NCBI RefSeq assembly: GCF_002127325.2
Contig: NC_035440.2
Coordinates: 70,245,819-70,309,818, forward strand
Direction of reading: 5' to 3'
Origin: Helianthus annuus
Lineage: Eukaryota; Streptophyta; Magnoliopsida; Asterales; Asteraceae
Length of the DNA stretch: 64,000 nt
Part shown: one piece after another, positions 1 to 9,795 of the stretch
How the letters are laid out: each line of letters begins with the position of its first letter
How positions within the stretch are numbered: position 1 is the stretch's first letter
Notes under the pieces: generated by a model
Seen by the model: only the letters and a program-made list of their open reading frames with translations
Told to the model about the DNA's origin: nothing
Database searches by the model: none
Translations under genes and position numbers: made by a program

Positions 1-2
1 TG

Positions 3-2141
3 ATTGCTGGAAGAATTGGTAATCCTATGCTAACCAAGGAAGATTACGATCAGATCGATGTAGAGGAATTGGAGCTCATGGATATAAAGTGGAGCTTAGC
101 TAGTGTTTTGAGGAGAGCAGAAAAGTTTAAAACAATTACAGGAAGAAATTATTTTTTGGATGCACATGTTTCTAATTTGGGTTTTGATAAATCTAAAGTT
201 ACTTGTTTTCGGTGCAGGGAGAAAGGTCATTTCAAGAGAGAATGCAAAAATCAAGAGGCTAGTGGAGCAAAGAATCCGTTTGGAAAAGATGATTACTATC
301 GAAAAGCCATATATCAACAAGTTGCTCATCAATCGCATCAACAAAAGGAACCACAAACTGCTCATGCAAGAATGATCGAAGATGCAAATAAGAAAGCTTA
401 TTATGGTATCATTGATCAAGATGATGAGAAAATGGCTCTAGGATTTAGCTGGAATAGGTTTGTGGATGAGAATAGGGAGCTTAAAGCTTTCATTGCTCAA
501 ATTGTTCAAAAGCCAGAATTGATGAAAGAATGGATAGCAATGCTAACTGATGAAGAGAAAAGTTAAAATGAAGAATCTGTTTCTTCTGAAAACAGTTCAA
601 CAGATACTAGTGATGATGATGAAGAAATTGAACAGATAAACATTAGAAAAACTCATTTATCTTCTGACAGTTTTGAATTTTATTTTGCAGATAAGTTGAA
701 GAAACTTAAAGAGAGAAAAGCTGCCAAAGAAATGGAAGAAGTTAAGGTTGTTGAGAAGATAGTTGAAGTTGAAAAGATAGTTGAAGTTGAAAAGATAGTT
801 GAAGTTGAGAAGATTGTGGAGATTGAAAAGATTGTTGAAGTCACTAAACCTTGTCTTACATGTTTGGAACCTTGCAAACAATGTGAAGATAAAGATGAAA
901 GGATTAGTGAGATTGAAAAATTGAAAGAAAAGTTGTTGTTTGATGTCAAGAATGTGAAAGAGTCGTACGATGTATTGAACAAAACAGTGAATAGTTTGCA
1001 GAAGACAAACTCGGAAAGAGAAGATGCTTTGATGATGATGAATGCAACAATGATGTCTAAGCAGAAAGAGATAAATTTCTACATTGAAGAATGTGCGAAA
1101 TTGAAGCAAGAGTTGGAAAGAGAAAAAGTTGAAAATGAAAGAATCAAACGATTACTGAATAGTTATTCAAGTTCTGATTACTTAATTGACAGAATTTATC
1201 CAACTGTTGCAGGTTTTGAAGCGTTTGACGACAAGAAGCCGAAGAAAAAGGATACTGGTAAGAAATAGAGTGTCAGTTATGACAAGTGTCCGCCTCTGAT
1301 TTGGGAAGGGTATTCGCCTAGAAAACCAAATGAGGAACAAGTAAAAAAGGTTGTCAATATAAAGTTAGAGTCCGAGATAGTCGATGAATTGCCAGACAAT
1401 ATTGATATCACATTCACAGTGTCCGACGCAGATCATGAGTCTGAGTTAATAAAAAAGATGGTTGATCAGGTGTTGGATAAAGATGAGGAGTCCGAGTCAA
1501 TGTCTGAGTCCGGGAGTTCGAGTTCGTCTGTCAGGAGTTCAAAGTCGTCGGGAAAACGGGTGTATAGTAAAGAATTTTTGTTGTCAAAATCGAATTTGAA
1601 TGACGAAACATTTGAAGTTGCATATACTTTGAATGATTCTGACAAATTATATTTTGATAAAGAATTTCCAATAAGAGGTGTTAAAACTGAAATGATCAAA
1701 AAGGTTTTCAAATTGACAGAAATTAATATTTCTAAAATAAAAGATGTAAATCTTTCTGGAAAACCTAAGCCTTACACCTCAAGAATTAAACAAAGAATAA
1801 ACAAGAAAATGGGTTACAGTTATGATTCGGATTTTCGAAAGAAACCAAATCATAATGGTAATTTCAAAAAGAAGGGTCTTGGTTTTATTCCACCAGAAAA
1901 TTATAAAAATGAGAAAATTTTTAAAAATACAAAATTTGTTTCAGGTACTTCAGCTGAGGATGAAAAGAAGAGCTCTTTCTGGAGACAAACAAATAAAGAG
2001 TTCTTAGCTGAAAAACAGAAGATTGCAAAGTATGAAGCTCATCAGAGAAAAGAGACAAGAACCTGTTACAGATGTCAAGAAGTTGGTCACATCGCTTGGA
2101 ACTGTCCTAAGGTAACCAACAAAAAACAGGGAGTATTAGAA
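3..2141 (+). pseudogene. gag: gag of element A, N-terminal and central part, two stop codons
   Basis: Nucleocapsid/capsid polyprotein of a SIRE-type copia element. The frame is open from the left edge and is broken only by TAA at 564-566 and TAG at 1266-1268; there is no frameshift. The first zinc knuckle (CFRCREKGHFKREC) is at 204-245 and the second (CYRCQEVGHIAWNC) at 2064-2105. Between them lies a charged coiled coil with hexapeptide repeats near 745-843. At the TAG, the homologous Gag of element F has Gln, so CAG to TAG is the likely change. The frame continues in phase after element B at 16773, because B duplicated only five bases. The start codon lies left of the window. Confidence 0.85.
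745..843 (+). repeat. In-frame 18-bp tandem repeats in gag (EKIVEV units)
   Basis: About five near-identical units coding for the hexapeptide EKIVEV stand in a row inside the coiled-coil part of the Gag of A. The 18-bp period keeps the reading frame, so copy number can change without breaking the protein. Confidence 0.8.
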
Positions 2142-2537
2142 TGTTAGTGCAGTATGTGTCTATCGCCTCCGTCAATCAATTCCGTAGCTGAAACCGTTTA
2201 AATCTAGTGCTTATATTGTAATATGTAGTAAAAGGCAAGGTGGCAATTCTGTAAATAATGAGTTCTCTCATTATATCCCTTGGCCTATAAATAGGAGCTT
2301 TAGTTGTTTCATTGAAGACTTTTTGCTCATTTGACTTTTAGGAGATCTAAGCTTAGAGAGAGAAAGTCTAGAGAGAAAAAAAATCCTCAAACGTGATTCT
2401 CGGTGCATTGTACTCGTCATATTATTCTATAGAATCACGTTATTAGTACGTTGTTGTGTGTTCGGTCACGTTCGTGTACGGATTCCGCACGTCACACGTT
2501 CGTTACGCAATCGTTCGGTGTCAAAACCGATCCTACA
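2142..2537 (+). repeat. 5' LTR of element B
   Basis: The 396-bp LTR starts TGTTAGTGC and ends GATCCTACA. A TATA box (TATAAATA) lies at 2286-2293. The matching 3' copy is at 16374-16767 (394 bp); the length difference comes mainly from an A-run near 2375. Unlike the other LTRs here, it lacks repeated CCGCTTGAA-type motifs. Confidence 0.92.
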
Positions 2538-4201
2538 AGTGGTATAGAAAAATTTTAAAGAAAATGAAAAAGAATTTCAAAATAAAATAGAAATTTCAGA
2601 AAATGAAAAATTGAAAATTGAAAAAGATTTTGAGAATAAAATAAACACTTTACAACATGAAGAAGTGTTTTGGGCAAAATTAGAAAATAAGGCTTTAAAA
2701 GATAGAGAAACAGTTTTTGATAATAGAATAAAAGTTTTGGAAAATGAAAATTCTATTTTAGAGAAAAATAAAGTTGAAAATGAAAATGCAATAAATTCTC
2801 ATCTTGAGAAAATCGCTCAACTTGAAAAGGAAGTTGAGTGTTCAAGAGATTGAAAGGTTTTGTGACCACTTCAGCAAAGGTTGATCAATTATGTCCAAAA
2901 CCTATCAATTTTGTTACAATAAGTGACAATGTCACAAATTATGACAAAGTCATAATTGAAGATTGTGATGACAAATCTGATGATGAAAAAGAAAAAGAAG
3001 AAAAAAGAAAAATATTTTTGGAATTAAAAGAAAAATTTAAAAATACAGTTTTGCAATCTACTGAAATAGGTGAATGCTCAAAGCAAAAACCTATTAAGAA
3101 GAATGTAGAACAAAAACAAAAAGTTAAAAATTAAAAAAAAATTCAAAATGAAAATAAAAGATCATCAGTTCAATCATCCAATCATTATGAAAAACCACAA
3201 AAACTTAAAAATCAAAACTCACAAAAAGTTGGTAATAAGTGGTGCAGGTTTGACCACAGTGCTCAAATGCCAAATCAAGGATACAAGAGGAGACATGATT
3301 ACCACAAAGCAAATCAATGTTATGATCTAAGTGTGTGGTATGAAAGTGGGGAAAGGTATGATAACAGAGTGTGTTACAAATGTGGTTTTCAAGGACACAT
3401 TGCTGTTAACTGCCAGAATCAGAGTTTTGAGACAAGAAGATGCTATGACTGTCAATTCAAAGGTCATATTGCCAGAGATTGCCCAATGAGATCAAAGAGA
3501 AGATCGAGGGCTGAATCTCATGGACAAATGAATAAATCAGTCAAGGTCGAAGAAAAGCCCAAAGAAAAGAAACAGAAAAATAGAAAGTGAAACTTTCACA
3601 AGGGCAGAAAGACAAATTGAGAAAGAAAAGAAAGAAAGTAAGGGAGTATCTCAAAAAGATTTTGTCCTCGGATACAACCGAAAAATCAGATAACAGTTCT
3701 GATAAATCGTTTTGCTTTCCAAAGAATGATCAGTCAAGTAAAACGAATTCATCAGATACAAATCTGAGGACAAAAGGGAAGATAAAGAAAGAAAAATTAA
3801 CTAATCAAACTGATGAACAATTAAAGAAAGTTAATTTTTCAGATGAAGTCTTTATCAAAGTTTTTAAGTATAAAAATGACAATGAAAAATTGTGCATGTC
3901 AGAGGTTGATAAATTTGGTAAACCTAAATTTTGTAAATTTTGGGTTCCAATAAAAGATGACGATGAATTTATTTCTGCGAAAACAAAAGAGTCATCTTCT
4001 GGCGATGAATTTGTTTCTTCGGAAGCAAAAGAGCCACGTTTTGGCAATGAATCTGATTCATTAAAGTCAGATGAGCCATCTGTTGAGGTAAAAAGTGAGA
4101 ACTCTGTTCTAACGATGGATGATGCAAATTGTTCACCATTGTTAAACGAAAACTCAAAAGCACCCAAGGACCGTCAGGCTTGGGTGGATCTCTTCAAATA
4201 A
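2538..4201 (+). pseudogene. gag: Truncated gag of element B
   Basis: This is the C-terminal half of a SIRE-type Gag in several broken frames (pieces at 2611-2853, 2838-3134, 3267-3590 and 3587-4201). The LTR is followed by AGTGGTATAG instead of TGGTATCAGAGC, so the primer site, the leader and the N-terminal Gag, including the first knuckle, are deleted. The remainder begins in the coiled coil. Two CCHC knuckles stand close together at 3372-3413 and 3441-3482, where the other elements have one. The end (AWVDLFK) matches the Gag ends of A and E. B could not prime reverse transcription in its present form. Confidence 0.8.
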
Positions 4202-5371
4202 AAACATGACTTCCCGGAACTCCCAGGTTGGTAAGTGTGGAGTAGGGATCGGCATCTTTCTTGAGAAATTCACGATTGTGATATTTTGAAATTCAAAAGA
4301 TTAATCAGGGACATTAAGTTGTACTTGATTTATCTTTCATACAAAGTGTTTTTGTTGGTAGAACCTAAAAATGTTAAATTTTTCAAGAAGTGATAAAAGA
4401 ACAATGTGATGAAAAGAACCCCAAGTTTGTGAAAAGACAAACAAAACTAATTTTCCGGAAAAACCATTTTTGATTAAAACAAACTTAAGTGTTTTGAAAT
4501 CATAATGGGAAAATAGTTTGTTGTCAGGGGGAGTTCTGATTGTTTATTCCAAGTGAATGGCGAATTGAAGCGATTTGATATCAGTTTGTCACTTTCCTTG
4601 TATAGTTTGTTTTCAAATTTTCCTAGAAAATCAAAATTGAAATATATTTTGATTTTAGGGGGAGAAAAATTTAAAAAAAATTAGAAAATTTGAAAATGCC
4701 AAAAAATTAGAAAATTTGAAAATGCCAAAAACATTGAAAAAGCAAAAATGAGTTTTGTTGTGAATAAGAGGAAATGATAGTAAATCAGTGGACTATCACA
4801 ACATGCTAAAGAAATGAAATGTCAAATGTGATAAACGGTCTCTCTAAGGATGTTACGATAGGCTCAGCTAGACTAGTAGATTTGCGATAACGATACAAAC
4901 TTAAATGAAAAAGCCTAGTTCTAGTGGGAAACATGGTTGAAAGCATAGTACTTAGTTTTGTCCTTCGTGATTGTGTGCCTACTCCGTAATCGCTGAATGC
5001 TAAAAGAGCATAAAAACCGGTCAGTTTGTGAATTTTCACAACTTACTGAAAAAGTCACTGTGATTGAGCGTTTCATTTTGCAAAGATTTAAACTTGTTTT
5101 ATTTCTTTATTTTGTTTAAGCATTGGACATCCTCTGCGTATACGTGAGTATCGACCTGGATGTTATTGCCTAAACGTTCTGCCTTATTTTCTTTGGTGTT
5201 TCGCTTAAGCTTTGGATCACCTTTGCGTATACGGGAGTATCGACCTGGTGGTTAAAGCCTAAACAACTTCAACTTGTTTTATTTTCTTATTTTGTTTAAA
5301 CATTGGACTTTCTCTGAGTATCGAAAGATCGACCTGATTATTAATGTTTAAACATTCTGCTTTATTTTCTC
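4202..5371 (+). other. 3' non-coding region of element B, proximal part
   Basis: No gene is seen. The segment begins with a block (CCGGAACTCCCAGG, then GATCGGCATC) shared with A and F right after gag. It carries two polypurine-like tracts, near 4527 (CAGGGGGAGTTCTG) and 4659 (TTAGGGGGAGAAAA), and ends in a degenerate tandem repeat. Element C interrupts it at 5372. Confidence 0.75.
5110..5371 (+). repeat. Degenerate ~85-bp tandem repeat
   Basis: Three imperfect units each contain GTTTAAGC/AAC, TTGGA, a GAGTATCGACCTG-like core, GCCTAAAC or GTTTAAAC and TTATTTTCT. The core CGTATACGGGAGTATCGACC also occurs once in the 3' regions of the related elements (for example near 13878), so the array expanded from an existing element motif. 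Confidence 0.7.
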
Positions 5372-5849
5372 TGTTGCTGTACTGAATGTCTGCTGACTAC
5401 GTCTTAATCGAGTCTTAGGTCTAGAATGGTTAGATTAGGGTTTGGAAACAAGTTTAGTGGTTTTATCTTGTAATTCCGCTTGAAATGACCAGAAGTCATT
5501 TCAAGCGAAATCAGTCAACTTGTTATTCCGCTCGAGATGTTATTTAGGTGATTCCGCTCGAAGTCGATCATAGGGGTTCCGCTTGAGTGTGTTTCAAGCG
5601 GAATCAGGACTACTATATATATGTATAGGCTGAGTTCATTCGGAACAGTTGGAGCGGAATCAGGTGTGTGTGTAGAGTCGAGGTGCTGCCAAATTTTAGT
5701 CAGAAATTATTATAAAGACTCAGAAATCAGTAATAGAGAAGAAGTTAAAAGGAACAAGCTGTTTTGACATTGTTTACTTTGATTCCGCCTTAGTAAATGA
5801 TGATGAACTGCCTTTACTGACTGTTTTGGGTCACGGAACTGTTCCTACA
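5372..5849 (+). repeat. 5' LTR of element C
   Basis: The 478-bp LTR runs from TGTTGCTG to TTCCTACA. It contains about six ATTCCGCTTGAA or reverse motifs in its U3-like part (about 5475-5610) and an AT-rich TATA region near 5613. Confidence 0.92.
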
Positions 5850-5851
5850 AG

Positions 5852-5863
5852 TGGTATCAGAGC
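5852..5863 (+). other. Primer binding site of element C
   Basis: TGGTATCAGAGC, complementary to the 3' end of plant initiator tRNA-Met, lies two bases after the LTR end. This is the usual minus-strand primer site of copia elements. Confidence 0.9.
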
Positions 5864-6064
5864 TCAGGACGAGGAGTTCATACCATTACAGCTTGAAATT
5901 ATCGGATTCTCACTCTTCTACTCCTTCTTTTCTGATTTGAACAAGTTTTAGCGGTTAAAATGGCCTAATTTTCACATATATTACGTAAAACTTAGTTTTA
6001 ACAAACCCTCCAAAGAATCAGATTAAAATTCGAGTTAAAACTGGTATAAAATGGCCTAAAATCT

Positions 6065-6365
6065 AATTCCGCTTGAAAAGCTTCGTGATAATTCCGCTTG
6101 AAAACTCTTTAAAACTGAGATTCCGCTTGAAAATCAGTGTTCATTTCAAGTGAAATAATAGATTCCGCTTGAAATTTCTTATACCGCTTGAAAGTAATCT
6201 TCTGATTCCGCTCGAAATCAGTTTTGTTCATATTCCGCTTGAAAAGTAAAATCTGATTCCGCTTGAATCAAATTTCGCTTGAAGTTACTGTCTAATCTCG
6301 CTTGAAAGTATCTGGTTGATTCCGCTTGAAGCTGATTCCGCTTCAAGTGACTCCGCTTGAATTTG
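6065..6365 (+). repeat. Array of ATTCCGCTTGAA motifs in the leader of C
   Basis: About 13 copies of the core (A/G)TTCCGCTTGAA stand at roughly 20-30-base spacing between the primer site and gag. All point the same way except for occasional reverse forms such as TTTCAAGTGAAAT. The same core occurs in the LTRs of A, C and D, so it is a property of the element. Confidence 0.85.
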
Positions 6366-6440
6366 CAATTTTTCAAAACCTAAAAATTTTTCTAAGTGTT
6401 TGCTGATTTTTCAGGTACGTGCAAGATAGAGGATCTATTC

Positions 6441-9400
6441 ATGAATCCGTTTAGTGACATGTATGCCTTTGCTGGAAATTCTGGAGACGATACTTCTTCT
6501 GACAACACCAATGAGAACATGCCAAGTACAAAGAAAAGCTTATCGGATGCTTTGGGTATAGAAAGTGCTTTCGGAACTTATAACAAACCCCCGAAGTTGA
6601 TGGCTACAGTCGGTGGGCAAAGAAGTTTGAAGAATGGTTGAAGGCTTTCGCTTATCCCAGCTGGAAGAGTCTAAAGAACGGATACATTGATGGAGGCAAA
6701 ACTGGTGAAAGCTTAACATCATCTGAAGAAATAGAGACGTTTGTTGCTGAGCAAAAATGCATCACACTGCTATTTCAATCTGTTCGAGAAGATATAATAT
6801 CCTTGATCGAGTACAAGACTTCTAAAGATCTCTGGGAAAAGTTGAAAAATAAATGTTTGGGAAGCGCAGAAATAGTGAAAAAAAAGAAACTTCTAAGAAA
6901 AGAGTTTGATTTATTTGGTTGAGTGAATTGCAAGTTTTGTCCTTTATCTTTAGGCCATTTTGCAAGTTTTGTCCTTTATGTTTAAATTTGACGAGTTTTG
7001 TTCTTTATGTTTAAAAATCAAGCACGTTTTACCCTTTGGGCCTTAAAAATCAAGCACGTTTTGTCCTTTATGTTTAAAAATCAAGCACGTTTTGTCCTTT
7101 ATGTTTAAAAAATGAAGCAGGTTTTGTCCTTAAAAATCAAGCACGTTTTGCCCCAAAGGGTAAAACGTGCTTGATTTTCAAACATAAAGGACAAAACTCG
7201 TCAAATTTAAACATAAAGGACAAAACTTGCAAAATGACCTAAAGATAAAGGACAAAACTTGCAATTCACTCTATTTGGTTGTTTGAAGAATGAAGCAGCT
7301 TGAGGATAACAAAGAGAAATCTAGAGCTCTTGCTGTGATTCACGATGATGAAGGTTTCGACTGGAGCGAGTTGTTACCTGAGGAGGATGCAGTTGGATAT
7401 GCATTCATGGCAAAATCTGAACCTGTTCCTTTTAAGGACAACAGACCTGAAGAACAAAAGTATGCTTACAGAAAGATGATAGCTCAACAAAGAATGATCA
7501 GAATATCTGGTATCTATCCTGAAGCAAAAAGAGCGAGGAGATGGGATCCAGACAGAGAATGTTATCTTGACCCCATGGGAAACAATGCCATTGACCATAA
7601 CACTCTTGATCTTGAAACCATAATTAAAGAAATGGTTGAAGAAGATGAGTATTGGCAAAGGAAATGGTGGGGAAGCGGAGAAGAGAAAGAGAAAGAAGAA
7701 GAGGAGAAGCCAAAGAAGATTGATGATGGGATCATTGACACGACTCAAGAGTTGAATGCTGAAAACATGGGAAAGATGGCTGACAAGGTGCTGGCTGCTA
7801 AGGCACTTGAGGTAGACTCTAAATCCGTCTCTGAGTCTAAAAGCCAGGTTAGTTTAAACGCGTCAACAGCTGAGTCAGGTAAAAAAGTCAATGGTGATGT
7901 TGACTGCAAAAATTGCATCAAAGAATGCAAAGTTTGTAGTACAATCATCTATCTCAATGGTAAGAAGGTTGATGATCTGACTGCAAGAGTCAGAAGTGTT
8001 GAGGATCAGATTCTTGATCGTGATAAAATGTTGAAAGCTTCAACTGACAGATTAAAAGAATTAACTAACAAAATTGAAAATGGTAAAATTGACCAAGAAA
8101 AGGTTAAGAAAGAAAATGAAAGGTTAGTTCTTGAAAATCGTCAGATAACTGAGAAATTTGAGAAGCTTAAAAGCACGGTTAAAGATAATGATGAAAGAAA
8201 CGGCAAGACATATAAGGAAAATGTTCATTTGTCGGCAGTGCTTCGGTTAAAAGAAGAATTAATCAATCAACAACTGGATATAATTGCAAAGTTGAAGCTT
8301 AAATATCAAGAAGCTAAAATTGAAAATGAGCAAATCCAGTTGAAGTTAAAAAGTTACAACTCCGCAAGCTTTGTTTTGCAACACATTATTCCAAAACCCA
8401 TAGGCAAAAACAAAGCTGGCGAAGATGTCTTTTCGGATGGAACCGGGGTGGGTTTTCATCAAGTCCCACCACCAGTTCTAGACAATTATTCGAAAAAGAA
8501 ATCTGGGTTGGTTAATCTTGAAGTTGAAAATGAAGTGAAACTTTCAGACAGAGATTGTTAAAAGAACAGCTGAAATTGTTTTGATGTCTGAAAGTGATTC
8601 AGCTGAAGATGATGGATGTTACTTGGACAAATACATTCCGAAACAAGAGTCCAAAAACAACTTAAATGATGAACCTACTCTTGTCATGTACAAGATGTCG
8701 GGATCTGATAAGTTGTATTCGGATTCTGAGTTTCCTCTGAAGAATGTAAATGTTTCCAAGTTGACAAATGTGTTCAAAATGGTTGAAATCGAATTGTCTA
8801 AAGTAAAAAAGTTTAAAACAAACAAAAAGGCAAATGAATTTTGAGAAAGATAAAGCTTACTACAAGAAGCCTGTTGTTCCACCGCGTTTTTATAATAACA
8901 ATTGAAACAATTGGTCGGGTAGTTATCAGGGTGGTAAGAATTATCAGAGAAAGAATGTTCAAAACAAGAGGTTTGTTGAGAAGAAAGTGTTTGTGAACAG
9001 TTCAAGTTCACTTTCTGATGAAGAGAAAAAGATTTTTTCGAAATCAAATGAAGAGTTCTTTGAGAAGAAAGATTCACAGCCTTAGTCCGAAGGCACAAGT
9101 CGAGTAGTTGACACTCGAACATGCTTCAGATGTAATCAAGTTGGACATATTACACGAAATTGTACCAACTTGAAGCCTAAGACTGAAGTTGTGAAGGTTC
9201 AAAAGAAGAAAGTTGATGCTAAGGGCAAAGCTCCATTGATTGTTGAGAAAAAGATTTTGAAACATGAAAACATCAAAGTCAAAAATGAACCTGTGGTAAC
9301 TAAAAGTGACAAATTTTACAAACGGGTTGCGTCACCTCAACAAACATGGAAGCCAAAAGTTGTGGAAAAGAAAACAAGTGTTCCAAAACCAAAGGTTTTT

Positions 9401-9679
9401 GAGATGGAAAAACAATCATCTTCTACCACACCGGTAAAGATGAATGTTCCTTTGGATTATTATGTGAAACTTGAGAAAGAAATGCAAAAATCTGAAAAGA
9501 AAGATGTTCAAAAGAAAGACCAACCATCTGGTCAACCTCAAAAAGACGAGTTTTTCCTATATAAAAAGGTTGAGGTTGTGTCTGAAGAAGGCCTAAAAAT
9601 GAACGACAAAAATTTTCCGCCACTTTACACTACAAAATCTCACATTCCAATTGAGTTACCTGAGTCAAAACAGGCTTAG
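6441..9679 (+). pseudogene. gag: gag of element C, degraded
   Basis: The likely start is ATG 6441, in the 6396-6641 frame. The N-terminal capsid-like domain (about 6441-6919) contains a frameshift near 6600 and is then split by a fold-back transposon (6921-7271). Downstream, Gag resumes at the segment before EKSRA and DDEGFDW (7290 on). Compared with D and E, the stretch carrying the first CCHC knuckle is missing. A coiled coil spans about 7960-8350, and further frame breaks occur near 8561, 8844 and 9083. The second knuckle (CFRCNQVGHITRNC) is at 9122-9163. The Gag end is at 9677-9679, after which pol begins in another frame. Confidence 0.8.
6921..7271 (+). mobile_element. Fold-back MITE (Mutator-like, 9-bp target duplication)
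   Basis: A 351-bp element interrupts the gag of C. The flanking 9-bp direct repeat TATTTGGTT (6912-6920 and 7272-7280) is the target-site length typical of Mutator-like transposons. The ends are inverted repeats, GAGTGAATTGCAAG against CTTGCAATTCACTC, and the complementarity extends roughly 110 bases inward with minor mismatches, so the element folds back on itself. The middle holds about three tandem ~31-base units (AAAATCAAGCACGTTTTGTC). There is no ORF, so it would depend on a transposase made elsewhere. Confidence 0.88.
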
Positions 9680-9795
9680 GTAGCTTCCAAATCTAACTAA
9701 GTGTTTGTGGTTTATGCCGGAGCTTCCTTGTTGATAATTGCGAAGCATGAAGCGACATCTTTATTGAAATGTTTTTTTAAATCAATGTGTGATAT

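Larger units (their letters stand above)
1..2141 (+). mobile_element. Element A, 5' segment (SIRE-type copia, gag-only)
   Basis: This is the left part of a Ty1/copia element on the + strand whose 5' LTR and leader lie outside the window. It consists entirely of gag. It stops at the 5-bp target duplication TAGAA (2137-2141), where element B is inserted, and resumes at 16768. It shares a Gag design with C to F: a CCHC knuckle, a long charged coiled coil, then a second CCHC knuckle. No pol follows in the distal part, so A appears non-autonomous. Confidence 0.85.

Noticed and set aside
680..982. Antisense ORFs over the gag genes (for example 657-1109 and 680-982 on -)
   Set aside because: They mirror the low-complexity coiled-coil coding sequence and have no features of their own.
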